63,149 nucleotides of DNA from an uncultured beta proteobacterium (GTDB lineage: Bacteria > Pseudomonadota > Gammaproteobacteria > Burkholderiales > SG8-41): positions 1 to 63,149 of the forward strand of contig CAIZLW010000002.1 in NCBI GenBank assembly GCA_903933915.1, read 5' to 3'. Under the pieces are notes generated by a model. The model ran no database searches. It had not been told where the DNA came from and worked only from the letters and a program-made list of their open reading frames with translations. The position numbers and the translations under genes were made by a program. Of the stretch, positions 17,264 to 26,206 are shown piece after piece (within the stretch, counting starts at the first letter, position 1; each line of letters begins with the position of its first letter).

Positions 17264-18139
17264 GTGAAGGTCGATCTCAAACAGGTTGAAGAGGCGTGCA
17301 AGGAACTGTATATCCGCGCGCTCAAGATGCTGCCGCCGGACATCAAGCAGGGTTTTCAGCGGCTCGATCACGCCGAAACCAATGCCACCGGAAAAGCCAT
17401 CCTCGGCACCATGATCCGTAACATCACTGTGGCCGAGGACAATACCAATCTGCTGTGCCAGGACACCGGCATTCCGATTTACAACGTGGTGATCGGCAGC
17501 AATGTCGCGGTGGATGGTCATGCGCTGAAACAGGCCATCATCAGCGGCTGCGCCCGTGCCACCAAGGAGCATCCGCTGCGTTCGTCGGTTGTGCATCCGA
17601 CCACGCGCAAGAACGAGCACACCTCGGGCGGGCGTCACGTGCCGGTGATCAACATCGATTTTTCGCCGCAGGCTGAGACCTTGTCGATTGAAATGATTCC
17701 GAAAGGCTCCGGCTCGGAGAACAATTCCTGGCTGCGCATGGCGATTCCGGCCGAAGGCATTGATGCGATCAAGACCTTCGTCATCGACTGCGTGCTTGAG
17801 GCCGGCGGCAAAAGCTGTCCCCCGGTGATCGTCGGCGTCGGTGTTGGCGGCACCGCCGATCTGTGCGTGCATCTGTCAAAAGTCGCGGCGACGCGGCCGC
17901 TGGGCAGCCAATGCGAGGATCCGGAAGGCGCCAAGCTCGAAGCCGAACTCAGCGCCGTGGTCAACAGGCTGGGTGTCGGTGCGCAGGGTCTGGGCGGCGA
18001 TTCCACCGCGTTTGCGGTACATGTCGAAACGGCTGCCACGCACATCACGATGAATCCCGTTGCCGTGAACATGCAGTGCCATTCGGCACGGCGCGCGCGG
18101 GCGACCTTTACGCCGCAAGGCCTCAGCTACGGCTACTGA
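17264..18139 (+). CDS. Class I fumarate hydratase/L-tartrate dehydratase-type alpha subunit
   Basis: 291 residues from a GTG start. The N-terminal domain of the two-subunit iron-sulfur hydratases: NLLC65QDTGIPIYNV, KSC185PPVIVGVGVGG, MQC271HSARR. These three Cys bind the catalytic [4Fe-4S] cluster. It reversibly adds water to fumarate-like double bonds or dehydrates tartrate. The beta subunit follows 14 bp downstream. Within a cluster of SDH-, MDH- and sulfo-lyase-like genes it is a candidate for hydrating a substituted fumarate. Confidence 0.9.
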   Translation: MKVDLKQVEEACKELYIRALKMLPPDIKQGFQRLDHAETNATGKAILGTMIRNITVAEDNTNLLCQDTGIPIYNVVIGSNVAVDGHALKQAIISGCARATKEHPLRSSVVHPTTRKNEHTSGGRHVPVINIDFSPQAETLSIEMIPKGSGSENNSWLRMAIPAEGIDAIKTFVIDCVLEAGGKSCPPVIVGVGVGGTADLCVHLSKVAATRPLGSQCEDPEGAKLEAELSAVVNRLGVGAQGLGGDSTAFAVHVETAATHITMNPVAVNMQCHSARRARATFTPQGLSYGY

Positions 18140-18153
18140 ACGACGGATAAGAC

Positions 18154-18765
18154 ATGGCGCATTACGAACTCAACATGCCGGTGACGGAAGAGCAGGTCCG
18201 CAAGCTGCGCATCAACGACACCGTGACCCTGCACCAGACCCTGTACGGCATCCGCGATGCCACGCAGATTCACATGTTTGATCACGGCCGCAAGACACAT
18301 TTCGACATGCATGGCCACGCCGTTGTGCACACCGCACCCAACGTCAAATGGGTCGGAGAGACCCAGGAGCATCCGTCGGGTTACGCGCCGATCTGCATCG
18401 GCACCACCACCAGTGCGCGGATGGAGCGTTTCACCCGCCCGCTGATGGAACAGTACGGCGTGCGCATCATCATCGGCAAGGGCGGACTGTTCACCGCTTC
18501 AGCCAAGGCCTTTGCTGATTTGGGCGGCGTGTACCTCGCGATCATCGGTGGTACGGCTGCGCTGGAGACCACCTGGATCGAACAGATCGAGGAAGTCGAC
18601 CTCGACGATCTCAATCCTGAATCGCTGTGGAAATTCCGCATCAAGGGCTTTGGTCCGCTGCTGGTGGCGATGGACTCGCATGGGGGCAGCCTGTACACCG
18701 CAGTCAACGCGGCTGCCAAGGATAAACGTGCCGGCGTGCTCGCCGCACTCGGCGTCAAAAGTTAA
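18154..18765 (+). CDS. Class I fumarate hydratase/L-tartrate dehydratase-type beta subunit
   Basis: 203 residues, the C-terminal domain (TtdB/FumA-C). LRINDTVTLHQTLYGIRDATQ, GTTTSARMERFTRPLMEQYG and IIIGKGGLFTASAKAF carry the swivelling-domain residues and the KGGL motif; GGTAALETTWIEQIEEVDL follows. It forms the active site with the alpha subunit. Length is normal. Confidence 0.9.
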   Translation: MAHYELNMPVTEEQVRKLRINDTVTLHQTLYGIRDATQIHMFDHGRKTHFDMHGHAVVHTAPNVKWVGETQEHPSGYAPICIGTTTSARMERFTRPLMEQYGVRIIIGKGGLFTASAKAFADLGGVYLAIIGGTAALETTWIEQIEEVDLDDLNPESLWKFRIKGFGPLLVAMDSHGGSLYTAVNAAAKDKRAGVLAALGVKS

Positions 18766-18776
18766 TTAGCCCAATC

Positions 18777-20492
18777 ATGAAAACCATCAAGACCGACATC
18801 CTGATTCTCGGTTCCGGCGGAGCCGGCCTGTTTGCCGCGCTGCACGCCCACCAGCACAATCCCGATCTGTCGATTACCGTGGCCGTCAAAGGGCTGCTCG
18901 GCAAAAGCGGCTGTACGCGAATGGTGCAGGGCGGTTACAACGTTGCGCTCGCCGAAGGCGATTCGGTTGAACGCCACTTCATGGATACCATCGAAGGCGG
19001 CAAGTGGCTGCCCGACCAGGATCTGGCGTGGACGCTGGTCGAAACCGCGGTCGAACGCATTCATGAGCTGGAAAACGAACTCGGCTGTTTTTTTGATCGC
19101 AATCCCGACGGCACGATCCATCAGAAAGCGTTTGCGGGCCAGACCTTCGACCGTACCGTACACAAGGGTGATCTGACGGGCATTGAAATCATCAACCGTC
19201 TCGCCGAGCAGGTGTGGGCTCGCGGCATCAACCGTCTTGAAGAGCATCGTGCTGTCGAGTTCATCCGCACCAAGGCCGGCGACGCGGTTTCCGGCGTGCT
19301 GATGATCGACATGCGCAGCGGCGAGTTCACCTTCGTGCAGGCGCAGGCGGTGCTGCTGGCGACCGGCGGCGGACCGACGATGTACAAGTACCACACGCCC
19401 TCCGGCGACAAGAGCTGCGACGGTATGGCGATGGCAATGCGCGCCGGGCTGCAGTTGCGCGACATGGAGATGGTGCAGTTCCATCCGACCGGCCTGATCG
19501 CCGGCATGGACACACGCATCACCGGCACCATCATTGAAGAAGGTCTGCGCGGCGCCGGCGGTTACCTGCTCAACGGCGACGGCGAGCGTTTCATGCACAA
19601 GTACGATCCGCGCAACGAACGCGCCACGCGCGACATCGTCAGTCGCGGCATGTTCGAGGAAATGCGCGCCGGCCGTGTCGGCCCACGCGGCGGGCTGTAC
19701 ATCACCATGCGTCATCTTGATCCGGTGATGGTGCGCAAGGAATTCAAGGGTATGGTCGAGCGCTGCGCCGACTGCGGCTTCGATCTGGTCGGCGGACTCG
19801 CCGACGTGGTGCCGACAGCGCATTACATGAGGGGCGGTGTGGTGTTCAAAACCGACTGCACTACCGATCTGCACGGCCTGTTCGTCGCCGGCGAGGATTC
19901 GGGCGGCGTGCACGGCGCGAACCGGCTCGGCGGCAACGGGGTGGCTAACTCCACCGTGTTCGGCGGCATCGCCGGCGACGTGATGCCGGGTTGGATCAAG
20001 GCCAACGGCGAGTTCCGCGCCCCCGATCAGGAAGCCATCGATGCGGCCGTTGCCCGCTGCCAGGCGCCGCTGTCGCGCAAGGGCGGCGACATGAACGCCA
20101 TCCGCGAGCAGCTCTACAACGTGATGTGGGAGGACGTCGGCATCGTGCGCGATGCGAAGTCGCTGGTGCGTGCAGAAGACCAGCTCGACGAACTCGACGC
20201 CCGGCTTGATGCGATCGGCATCGATGGTTCGAATCTCGCCTTCAATCTGACCTGGCACGACTGGCTTAATCTGAAAAACCTGGTGATGGTGTCCAAGTCG
20301 ATTCGCTTTGCGGCGATGGCGCGGGAGGATTCGCGCGGCGCCCATTTCCGTGCCGATCATCCGGACGTGCGCGACCTTGAGAACTCGCGGTATACCTGCG
20401 TCGGCTGGCAGGGCGGCCGTTTCAACATTGAAACGCGACAGGTCAAATTCACCCGGGTCAAACCGGGCGAGTCGCTGCTGACCGCAGGCTGA
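18777..20492 (+). CDS. Succinate dehydrogenase/fumarate reductase flavoprotein subunit, with Cys at the usual flavin-linking position
   Basis: 571 residues. FAD-binding ILGSGGAGLFAAL (residues 10-22), QFHPTGL (about 235), EGLRGAGGYLLN, RNERATRDIVSRG, the HYMRGGV substrate loop and HGANRLGGN (about 380) are present. The segment normally reading S-H-T before AQGG reads S-G-C-T-R-M-V-QGG, so C46 stands where E. coli SdhA/FrdA have the His that binds FAD covalently. It starts 11 bp after the fumarase beta gene. It is the catalytic partner of the iron-sulfur subunit at 13207. The substrate is probably a succinate-like dicarboxylate. The 532-codon antisense frame is a shadow. Confidence 0.87.
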   Translation: MKTIKTDILILGSGGAGLFAALHAHQHNPDLSITVAVKGLLGKSGCTRMVQGGYNVALAEGDSVERHFMDTIEGGKWLPDQDLAWTLVETAVERIHELENELGCFFDRNPDGTIHQKAFAGQTFDRTVHKGDLTGIEIINRLAEQVWARGINRLEEHRAVEFIRTKAGDAVSGVLMIDMRSGEFTFVQAQAVLLATGGGPTMYKYHTPSGDKSCDGMAMAMRAGLQLRDMEMVQFHPTGLIAGMDTRITGTIIEEGLRGAGGYLLNGDGERFMHKYDPRNERATRDIVSRGMFEEMRAGRVGPRGGLYITMRHLDPVMVRKEFKGMVERCADCGFDLVGGLADVVPTAHYMRGGVVFKTDCTTDLHGLFVAGEDSGGVHGANRLGGNGVANSTVFGGIAGDVMPGWIKANGEFRAPDQEAIDAAVARCQAPLSRKGGDMNAIREQLYNVMWEDVGIVRDAKSLVRAEDQLDELDARLDAIGIDGSNLAFNLTWHDWLNLKNLVMVSKSIRFAAMAREDSRGAHFRADHPDVRDLENSRYTCVGWQGGRFNIETRQVKFTRVKPGESLLTAG

Positions 20493-20581
20493 TCCCGCAT
20501 CAGCATCTGCCGTTTGATTTTTCCGGGCTGGCGGGAGAGACTGCCGGCCGGCATTACATCACCAAGCTTGGAGGAGACATC

Positions 20582-21565
20582 ATGGACCGTTCCGTTGTAT
20601 TGAGCATCGCCCTTGTTGGTGCAACCATCGGCGGCGTATTTGCTGTCGCTGCACCGGCTGCAGCCCAGGAATTCCCGACCCGCAGCATCCGCATGGTACT
20701 GCCGTTCCCGGCGGGCGGCGGCAGCGATCTGGTCGCACGCATCATTGCGCAGAAATATTCGCAGCAACTGGGTCAGCAGGTCATCGTCGACAATCGCGCC
20801 GGTGCCAGCGGCAACATCGCGGCGGACATCGTGTCCAAGGCGCCCGGCGACGGCTACACGATATTTTTTGCCAACTCTTCAATCTCGATCAGCCCGGCGA
20901 TTTATAAAAAACTTTCCTTTGACCCGGTGAAGGATTTCTCGGCGATATCGATGGCCTCGTCGTATCCGTTTGTATTGGTGGCACATCCGGCATTGCCGGT
21001 CAAAAGCGTCAAGGAACTGGTGACGCTGGCCAGAGGCAAGCCCAACACGCTGGACTATTCTTCGGCCGGCACCGGGACGATGTCGCACATGGCGATGGAA
21101 ATGCTGCGCGTCAAAACCGGAACCCGGATTACCCACCTGCCGTACAAGGGCGCCGCGCCGGCAACGGTGGCTTTGCTGACCGGTGAGGCACAGGTCGCGT
21201 TTGTGGTGATGCCGGTGGCAGCGCCGCACATCGCCAGCAATCGCCTGCGCGGGCTGGGTGTAGCCGACAAGGTGCGTTCTGCCGTCGCACCGAACGTGCC
21301 GACCATGATCGAAGCTGGTGTCCCTGATCACGTGGCCGTGCAGTGGAACGGCCTGTTGGTGCCGTCCAAGACTCCGCAGGCGATCCAAGACAAGCTCTAC
21401 AAGGAATGGGTGGCTGCCGTGAAAGCGCCGGAAGTCGTGCAGCGGATTCGTGCTGAAGGCGCGGAACCCAGCGGCAACACGCCGGCGGAGTTTTCGGCGT
21501 TTTTCCGGGCGGAAGCCGCAAAGTGGGCGGATGTGGCGAAACAATCCGGCACCACGGTGGATTGA
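20582..21565 (+). CDS. Bug/TctC-family periplasmic solute receptor (cluster copy 2)
   Basis: 327 residues, signal peptide MDRSVVLSIALVGATIGGVF...AAA|QE and a GGAGG ribosome binding site. Hallmarks: IRMVLPFPAGGGSDLVARI, VIVDNRAGASGNIAAD, ITHLPYKGAAPATVALLTG. It is the second receptor of the cluster and may bind a different intermediate or stereoisomer from copy 1. Four bases separate its stop from the dehydrogenase ATG. Confidence 0.93.
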   Translation: MDRSVVLSIALVGATIGGVFAVAAPAAAQEFPTRSIRMVLPFPAGGGSDLVARIIAQKYSQQLGQQVIVDNRAGASGNIAADIVSKAPGDGYTIFFANSSISISPAIYKKLSFDPVKDFSAISMASSYPFVLVAHPALPVKSVKELVTLARGKPNTLDYSSAGTGTMSHMAMEMLRVKTGTRITHLPYKGAAPATVALLTGEAQVAFVVMPVAAPHIASNRLRGLGVADKVRSAVAPNVPTMIEAGVPDHVAVQWNGLLVPSKTPQAIQDKLYKEWVAAVKAPEVVQRIRAEGAEPSGNTPAEFSAFFRAEAAKWADVAKQSGTTVD

Positions 21566-21569
21566 CGCG

Positions 21570-22583
21570 ATGCCGCTGCTGTCGATTGCGGATCTGACCG
21601 AACTCGCCGCGCGCGCGTTAAAGCGCGCCGGTGCGTCCAAGGCCATGGCCGAAGCGACGGCGCAGGCGCTGGTGGCTGCAGAAGCCGAAGGACTGTCGGG
21701 CCACGGTTTGTCCCGCGTTGCACTCTACGTCCAGCATTTGCGCGAAGGCCGCGTCGACGGCAAGGTAAAACCCAAAGTCATTCGCAAGAACGGCGCCACC
21801 TGCCTGATCGACGCCGGCGGCGGATTGGCGCTTCCTGCCGCAGCCCTCGCAGTCAATGAAGCGATCAAACGCGCCAAACGTTATGGCGTGGCGTTTGCCG
21901 GCATCACCAACAGTCACCACTTCGGCGCGGCGGCTTATCATCTGGCCGCGATTGCCGATGCCGGCATGACCGGCATTGCGCTGACCAATTCACCGTCGGC
22001 GATCAATGCCTGGGGCGGCAGCAAGGCGTTTTTCGGTACCAATCCGATCGCCGCGATTTTTCCGCGCAAGAAGCAGCCGCCGATCGTCGTTGATCTGTCG
22101 CTGACCGAAGTTACCCGCGGCAAGATCATGCTCTATGCCAAGGAAGGCAAACCGATTCCGCTGGGCTGGGCCGTTGATCGCGACGGTAACCCGACGACCA
22201 GCGCGCAGGCGGCGTTGACCGGCAGCCTGACCGCCATCGGCGGCGTCAAAGGCACGGCGCTGGCGCTGATGGTTGAAGCCTTGTGTGTCGCGCTGACCGG
22301 CGCTGCATTGAGCTGCGAAAATGATTCGTACTTCGAACCCGGAAACAAGCCGCGCATCGGCCATGCGCTGATCGTCATCGACCCCAATGCGCTGGCTGGC
22401 GCTGAAATTTATTACGCGCGCATCGAAGACATGGTCGGGCACATGCACGCCGATGCCGGCGTGCGACTGCCCGGCGCACGCCGGCATCAGGCGGTGGCGA
22501 AAGCGCAAGCCGAGGGTATTGTTGTGGCAGACGCACTGCACCAGGAGTTGCTGAAACTCGCCGGGCGCAGCCGCAAGAATTGA
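21570..22583 (+). CDS. Ldh/MDH-2 family NAD(P)-dependent 2-hydroxy-acid dehydrogenase (ComC-like)
   Basis: 337 residues from the ATG at 21570, which follows the receptor stop by 4 bases. AEGLSGHGLSRVALYVQHLREG, CLIDAGGGLALPAA, FAGITNSHHFGAAAYHLAAIAD and GTNPIAAIFPRK are diagnostic of the type-2 malate/L-lactate/ureidoglycolate dehydrogenases, the family that includes (R)-sulfolactate dehydrogenase ComC. It is the last gene of the cluster. It probably oxidises a 2-hydroxy acid such as malate, sulfolactate or an analogue. Confidence 0.85.
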   Translation: MPLLSIADLTELAARALKRAGASKAMAEATAQALVAAEAEGLSGHGLSRVALYVQHLREGRVDGKVKPKVIRKNGATCLIDAGGGLALPAAALAVNEAIKRAKRYGVAFAGITNSHHFGAAAYHLAAIADAGMTGIALTNSPSAINAWGGSKAFFGTNPIAAIFPRKKQPPIVVDLSLTEVTRGKIMLYAKEGKPIPLGWAVDRDGNPTTSAQAALTGSLTAIGGVKGTALALMVEALCVALTGAALSCENDSYFEPGNKPRIGHALIVIDPNALAGAEIYYARIEDMVGHMHADAGVRLPGARRHQAVAKAQAEGIVVADALHQELLKLAGRSRKN

Positions 22584-22584
22584 A

Positions 22585-22614
22585 TTAAGTATTTGTTTTT
22601 AAACAATATTTTAT
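22585..22614 (-). repeat. AT-rich dispersed repeat, copy C
   Basis: The reverse complement contains TTTAAAAACAAATACTTAA, nearly identical to copies D and G. It lies between the dehydrogenase stop and recQ and forms the end of the catabolic cluster. Confidence 0.6.
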
Positions 22615-22680
22615 GACCGTGAACATTCGCTTCGCGGCTGCGACAACGCCCGCAAGCGCGCCGCGTCGTTATTGATCACC

Positions 22681-24486
22681 ATGAACACCGACGCTGAGTC
22701 ACGCCCGCTGCACCTGTTACGCACGGTATTCGGCCATCCCGCATTCCGCGGTGCGCAGGAAGACATCGTCACGCATGTTGCCGGCGGCGGTGATGCGCTG
22801 GTGCTGATGCCGACCGGCGGCGGCAAATCGCTGTGTTATCAGCTGCCGGCGCTGCTGCGCGAGGGCACCGCGCTGGTGGTGTCGCCGCTGATCGCGCTGA
22901 TGCAGGACCAGGTCGCCGCACTGAAGCAGCTCGGTGTACGCGCGGCCTTCCTCAATTCCACGATGGACGGCCGCGCAGTGAATGCATGCGAGAAGGCCTT
23001 GCGCAACGGCGAACTCGACCTGCTGTATGTCGCGCCGGAACGGCTGATGATGCCGCGCATGCTGGAATGCCTGGCCGAATCGAAGATTGCGCTGTTCGCG
23101 ATTGATGAGGCGCACTGCGTATCGCAATGGGGTCACGATTTCCGTCCCGAGTACCTGCAGCTGTCGGTGTTGCACGAACAGTTTCCGTCGGTACCGCGCA
23201 TTGCGCTGACCGCAACCGCCGATCCGCAGACCCGTGAAGAAATCATCCGTCGTCTCGCACTCGATGATTCGCGGGTATTCATTTCCAGTTTCGACCGCCC
23301 CAATATCCGTTACACCATTGTCGACAAGCAGGATGCACGCAACCAGCTGCTGCGTTTCATCCGCGAGGAACATGCGGGCGAGGCGGGCATCGTCTATTGC
23401 CTGTCGCGCAAGAAGGTTGATGAAACCGCTGCCTGGCTGGTCAGCCATGGCGTACGTGCGCTGCCGTACCACGCCGGCATGGATGCCGCATCGCGCGCGG
23501 ACCATCAGAACCGTTTCCAGCGTGAAGAGGGGGTGGTGGTTGTCGCCACCATCGCCTTCGGCATGGGTATCGACAAGCCGGACGTCCGGTTTGTCGCACA
23601 TCTGGATCTGCCAAAAAGCATTGAAGGTTATTACCAGGAAACCGGCCGCGCCGGCCGTGACGGTGCGCCGGCCGATGCCTGGATGGCGTACGGCCTCGGC
23701 GACGTGGTGCAGCAGCGGCGCATGATCGACCAGTCCGAGGGCAGCGAGGAATACCAGCGGGTACAGGTGGTCAAGCTCGATGCGCTGCTGGGACTGTGCG
23801 AGACGGCGGGTTGCCGGCGGGTGCGTTTGCTTGATTATTTCGGCGAGGCCAGTACGCCCTGCGGTAACTGCGACACCTGTCTCGAGCCGCCGCAGACTTG
23901 GGACGCCACCGAGGCCGCGCGCAAGGCGCTGTCGTGCATGTATCGCACCGGCCAGCGCTTCGGTGCGGTGCATCTGATTGATGTATTGCGCGGGCGCGCC
24001 ACCGAGCGCACCGCGCAATGGGGGCATCAGCAGCTCAACGTGTTCGGCATCGGCGCCGATCTGGATGAGCCGGCGTGGCGCAACGTGTTCCGCCAACTGG
24101 TGGCGCTGGGTTATGCCGAGCCGGATCACGATGCGTTTGGCGCGCTGAAGCTGACCGATGCCAGTCGTCCGGTGCTCAAGGGTGAGCAGTCCGTTGAGAT
24201 GCGCCATCTGCAGCCGCGCAAAGGCAAGGTGACCAAGGCGCGCAGCGCCGCAGTTTCCGGTTTATCGGCAGCCGATACCGGATTGCTGGATCAGCTCAAA
24301 GCCTGGCGGCTGGAGCAGGCGCGCGAGCAGGCGGTGCCGGCATACGTGATCCTTCATGATCGTACGCTGGCTGAAATCGCGGCATTGCGTCCCCGGGATA
24401 TGGATGCGCTGGCGACGATTAGCGGCATCGGCGCCAAAAAACTCGAACGCTACGGTGCTGCGTTGCTGGAACTGGTGCGGAGCTGA
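22681..24486 (+). CDS. recQ: ATP-dependent DNA helicase RecQ
   Basis: 601 residues from the ATG at 22681. Walker [16 protein letters not shown] (about 42-56), [17 protein letters not shown] (about 142), helicase C motif GRAGRDG, the RQC zinc cysteines in [12 protein letters not shown]...CGNCDTC, and a C-terminal HRDC domain with [13 protein letters not shown]. Full length and intact. It unwinds 3'-5' in recombination and fork repair. The start may be three codons further upstream. Confidence 0.96.
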   Translation: MNTDAESRPLHLLRTVFGHPAFRGAQEDIVTHVAGGGDALVLMPTGGGKSLCYQLPALLREGTALVVSPLIALMQDQVAALKQLGVRAAFLNSTMDGRAVNACEKALRNGELDLLYVAPERLMMPRMLECLAESKIALFAIDEAHCVSQWGHDFRPEYLQLSVLHEQFPSVPRIALTATADPQTREEIIRRLALDDSRVFISSFDRPNIRYTIVDKQDARNQLLRFIREEHAGEAGIVYCLSRKKVDETAAWLVSHGVRALPYHAGMDAASRADHQNRFQREEGVVVVATIAFGMGIDKPDVRFVAHLDLPKSIEGYYQETGRAGRDGAPADAWMAYGLGDVVQQRRMIDQSEGSEEYQRVQVVKLDALLGLCETAGCRRVRLLDYFGEASTPCGNCDTCLEPPQTWDATEAARKALSCMYRTGQRFGAVHLIDVLRGRATERTAQWGHQQLNVFGIGADLDEPAWRNVFRQLVALGYAEPDHDAFGALKLTDASRPVLKGEQSVEMRHLQPRKGKVTKARSAAVSGLSAADTGLLDQLKAWRLEQAREQAVPAYVILHDRTLAEIAALRPRDMDALATISGIGAKKLERYGAALLELVRS

Positions 24487-24631
24487 GGCACGTGATCTGC
24501 GGCGTCCCGGTTGGTGCGCTGCACCAGCGATGGCCGCCACGGAATCCGGCCGGGCAGTGGCATTCTGCGGCGCGACGCGGTAACGTAATCGCCGCTGAGT
24601 CAAACCATTTGCGCCATCCTCAGGAGAAATC

Positions 24632-25669
24632 ATGAGAATTACCGCCGTCTGCTGCACGCTCGTCGCTGTTTTTGGTCTGCTCGCCAATGCGCCCGTGCTG
24701 GCGCAGAACGTCAAAATAACGCCGATCGGCTCCCATCCCGGCGAACTCTGCGCGAATGATCGTGCGATCATTTTCGAGGATCCGACCGGTGTGCGCCTTC
24801 TCTACGACCCGGCGCACAACGTAACCGGTGGCGACGATCCGCGTCTGGGCACCATCCACATGGTGCTGCTGTCCCATATGCACGGCGATCACGTTGGCGA
24901 CCTCAAGCTGAAGGCCCCGGGGGCCGGAAGCTGCGCGAATTCGGAACGCCTGCCTGCCCCCAATTCCACAACCGCCGAAGTGGTTGCGGCAAAAAATGCA
25001 GCGATGGTGATGACCCGTGCCATCAGCGGTTTTGTCGGCAACAAAGTCGAAAAAATGACCGGCAGCAAGCCGATCGGTTTCTGCCCGCAAACCGGCGGCG
25101 CGACCACCGTGCCGGTTGCCACGGTGTGCGCTTCGCAGACCGATCTCGGCGGCGTTTTCGTCGCCAAGGCAGCCGGCGCATCGCAGGGCGTGGAAATTTC
25201 GATCGTATACGCTTCGCATGTCAACAATGTCCCGCCCGCGCTGCTGTCGGAGGCGCAGCGTGCCTTGCTGAAGGCGGACGGTGGAGTTGTCGAATACGGA
25301 CCTGCCACCGGCTTCGTCGTCAGGTTCAGCAACGGGCTGGTCGCCTATCTCTCGGGCGACACCGGCATTCATTCCGAAATGAAAACGGTCGTCAACGAAT
25401 ACCACAAGGCCAACCTCGCCGTGCTCAATCTCGGGCCGAACCCCGGCATCTTCTTTTCTGGCGGGCGCGTCATCAATGAACTGATCCAGCCGGCATCAGT
25501 GATCCTCACCCATGCCAACGAGCCCGTGACCGAAGGCGGAAAACTGCGGCCGGGTTCACGCACGGCAGCATTCATGAAGATGCTCAAGCCGGCTTCTCAT
25601 CTCGCCCTCAGCGAACGCACGATGGAGTTCGACGGCCAGGGCAAGTGCGTGGCGGGTTGCGAACCCTGA
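24632..25669 (+). CDS. Secreted metallo-beta-lactamase-fold hydrolase
   Basis: 345 residues, signal peptide MRITAVCCTLVAVFGLLANAPVLA|QN, AGGAG ribosome binding site. The zinc motif is LLSHMHGDHVGD (about 91-102), followed by YASHVNN, YLSGDTGIHSE and LTHANEPV. It resembles UlaG/arylsulfatase-like members of the fold with a periplasmic location. Substrate unknown. Confidence 0.8.
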   Translation: MRITAVCCTLVAVFGLLANAPVLAQNVKITPIGSHPGELCANDRAIIFEDPTGVRLLYDPAHNVTGGDDPRLGTIHMVLLSHMHGDHVGDLKLKAPGAGSCANSERLPAPNSTTAEVVAAKNAAMVMTRAISGFVGNKVEKMTGSKPIGFCPQTGGATTVPVATVCASQTDLGGVFVAKAAGASQGVEISIVYASHVNNVPPALLSEAQRALLKADGGVVEYGPATGFVVRFSNGLVAYLSGDTGIHSEMKTVVNEYHKANLAVLNLGPNPGIFFSGGRVINELIQPASVILTHANEPVTEGGKLRPGSRTAAFMKMLKPASHLALSERTMEFDGQGKCVAGCEP

Positions 25670-25697
25670 AATAAAACGGCCGGTCGCGGGCTCGCCG

Positions 25698-25994
25698 TCA
25701 GGCGATGCCCTCGACGATGCGCAGGTCGCGCTCGACGGCGCCGCCGTCGAGTTCTTTCAGCGCCGCCTGGTAGGCCGGCGTGTCGTGCGCGGCCAGTGCC
25801 TGCGCCAGAGATTCAAATTCGATGACCACGACGCGCTGCTGGATGCCCGCTTCGTAGACCTTTGCCGCCATGCCGCGCACCAGAAAACGGCCGCCGTTGG
25901 CCTGTACCGCTGCTGGCGCGACCGCGGCGTAGCGTGCAAAGGCTTCCGGTTTGTGAATTGCGCGGTAACTGACGACCCAGTAGGCTTTGGCCAT
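25698..25994 (-). CDS. DUF1330-family small protein
   Basis: 98 residues. AYWVVSYRAIHKPEAFARYAAVAPAAV, GGRFLVRGM and VVIEFESLAQALAAHDTPAYQAAL fit the ferredoxin-like DUF1330 (NIPSNAP-like) fold. The biochemical role is unknown. It is divergent from the TfdA-like dioxygenase. Confidence 0.85.
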   Translation of the reverse strand: MAKAYWVVSYRAIHKPEAFARYAAVAPAAVQANGGRFLVRGMAAKVYEAGIQQRVVVIEFESLAQALAAHDTPAYQAALKELDGGAVERDLRIVEGIA

Positions 25995-26109
25995 GTTGTT
26001 TCCCCTGTAGAAGTTGTGCCCGGAGATGCATGATACGCCGGCTGCTCCGCGCTATGACGGGGCTATCCATAGGCAGCAGCTCCTGCCGCCATAATCCGGA
26101 ATAAGCGCT

Positions 26110-26128
26110 GCAACCGCGCAGCGGTTGC
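26110..26128. promoter_or_regulatory. Perfect 8-bp inverted repeat in the DUF1330/dioxygenase divergent region
   Basis: GCAACCGC-gca-GCGGTTGC lies in the 212-bp gap between two divergent starts. It could be an operator or a small hairpin; no regulator gene is adjacent. The rest of the gap shows nothing clear. Confidence 0.35.
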
Positions 26129-26206
26129 GTGTATGTTGGCGTATCAGCATCTTGCGTACATAACAATAATCCGGCGCAGGGATGCGTTTCAATGAGGAGC
26201 GCAGCG

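Noticed and set aside
18762-20360. 532-codon open frame antisense to the flavoprotein gene
   Set aside because: His/Gln/Arg-rich composition with no domains; it mirrors codon bias of the real gene on the other strand.
22717-24207. 496-codon open frame antisense to recQ
   Set aside because: A shadow; recQ on the plus strand has every helicase motif.
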